A DNA stretch of 64,000 nt from Lysinibacillus capsici (GTDB taxonomy: Bacteria; Bacillota; Bacilli; Bacillales_A; Planococcaceae). Under the pieces are notes generated by a model that saw nothing but the letters and a program-made list of their open reading frames with translations, was not told where the DNA came from and searched no databases. This document shows positions 63,491-64,000 of the stretch, in pieces; position 1 is the stretch's first letter; each line of letters begins with the position of its first letter. Where the stretch lies: contig NZ_PXXX01000011.1 in assembly GCF_003367505.1 (NCBI RefSeq), positions 124,001 through 188,000 of the forward strand, read 5' to 3'. The position numbers and the translations under genes are program-made.

Positions 63491-63649
63491 AACTATTCAC
63501 ATTTGAATGGTGCCGATATTTATAAAATTATGAAATCACTTGGACATGAGAAGTTTGAAACTACCATTATTTATATGGAAAAGGTTCTGGAGATGGATCA
63601 AAATGCTATTCATGAGTGGGATACTGAAAGTTTCGGCGGTTACATCTAA
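63491..63649 (+). pseudogene. C-terminal remnant of a tyrosine recombinase (integrase)
   Basis: An open piece reads HLNGADIYKIMKSLGHEKFE then TTIIYMEKVLEMDQNAIHEW and ends at a TAA (63647-63649). Leu-Gly-His (box II GH) and the catalytic Tyr in TTIIYME are recognisable. The N-terminal part, including the catalytic Arg, is missing. It is evidence of an old mobile element or integration site nearby. Confidence 0.6.
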
Positions 63650-63925
63650 TATAAAAGATATTGATAAGTAATGTAGCAACTACAATTACTCCCCTATCAC
63701 ATTGTTATAGACACATGCTGGCAATCAGCATTTCAGAAGCTGCAGTGTAACCTTTGGAATCGAAAGTTTTGGTCGAGTTTAATGATTCATTACATGGGTA
63801 CTACTTGGTTTTTCTGAAGGGGCATTTAATTAATAATTATCTATTTTGGAAAATAGTGTTAAACATCCAATTTATTATCCGATAATTATAATGTGTTACA
63901 AATAATGTAAAAGGAGAAGTTGTAT
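63650..63925. other. Intergenic DNA before the last gene
   Basis: No gene was recognised. The promoter of the final gene probably lies here. Confidence 0.35.
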
Positions 63926-64000
63926 ATGAAGAAATATTTACTAACTGTAGGAATTTTAGCAAGCGGTTTGCTGGGGCTAAATACAGCTGAGGCTTCAGAG
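63926..64000 (+). CDS. Start of a secreted-protein gene, cut by the window end
   Basis: AAAGGAG precedes the ATG at 63926. Twenty-five codons are visible: MKKYLLTVGILASG and GLNTAEA, a signal peptide with cleavage probably after AEA. Nothing of the mature protein is in the window, so no function can be given. Confidence 0.7.
   Translation, partial: MKKYLLTVGILASGLLGLNTAEASE

Overview
The window looks like a chromosome segment of a low-GC Bacillaceae bacterium, most probably Lysinibacillus or a close relative. The inference rests on AT-rich DNA, strong AGGAGG-type ribosome sites, frequent TTG/GTG starts, PaiA/PaiB-, LmrB- and YczE-like proteins close to Bacillus ones, and a secreted NlpC/P60 enzyme carrying S-layer-homology-type repeats. 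No rRNA, tRNA, CRISPR array or intact insertion sequence was seen. Both ends cut intergenic DNA or genes; the last gene is partial.

Layout. 1-5.3 kb: a MocR regulator with paired direct-repeat operators at both ends, a 14-TM drug exporter and a cell-wall hydrolase. 5.8-10.5 kb: a DUF4304 protein, YczE-like membrane protein, PaiA and PaiB in convergent orientation, a second MocR regulator and a DUF2935 protein. 11.3-15.4 kb: a very large hybrid kinase with two kinase modules, overlapping a response regulator with a SARP-like output. 15.5-19.6 kb: GNAT, two frameshifted genes, a DUF3888 protein, and an Lsa-type ABC-F resistance ATPase behind an attenuator-like leader.

19.9-34.1 kb is the most coherent block. 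Three separate cobalamin riboswitches, each followed by an intrinsic terminator, precede metE (B12-independent methionine synthase), a nikABCDE-type metal transporter (probably cobalt or nickel) and nrdHIEF-dut (class Ib ribonucleotide reductase plus dUTPase). The expected logic is that when B12 is scarce the cell takes up metal and switches to B12-independent isozymes. A small DUF2089/SHOCT-like operon lies between the second and third units.

34.2-46.4 kb is an accessory region: a stalk-domain protein, thioesterase, hypothetical proteins, DinB, GNAT, glycosyltransferase, serine hydrolase, a TetR regulator and its likely target (a reductase-hydrolase fusion) sharing an 18-bp operator, and a divergent LysR/MFS pair. 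46.9-50.4 kb carries accD-accA followed upstream by a ruined GntR/FadR regulator and the C-terminal stump of dnaE. This is the usual Firmicute dnaE-accDA neighbourhood, but broken. A decayed SH3-like gene follows.

50.4-55 kb: another divergent MFS/LysR pair, a Q/M-rich small protein, DinB, a decayed secreted-protein gene and degenerate dispersed repeats. 55-61.6 kb: an extended arsenic-resistance cluster on the minus strand (arsR-acr3-arsC-arsD-arsA-HesB-like-small ORF, then FAD oxidoreductase-ArsN-like acetyltransferase). Two matching 22-bp palindromes indicate that ArsR controls both parts. 62-64 kb: a second stalk-domain protein, an integrase remnant and the start of a secreted protein gene.
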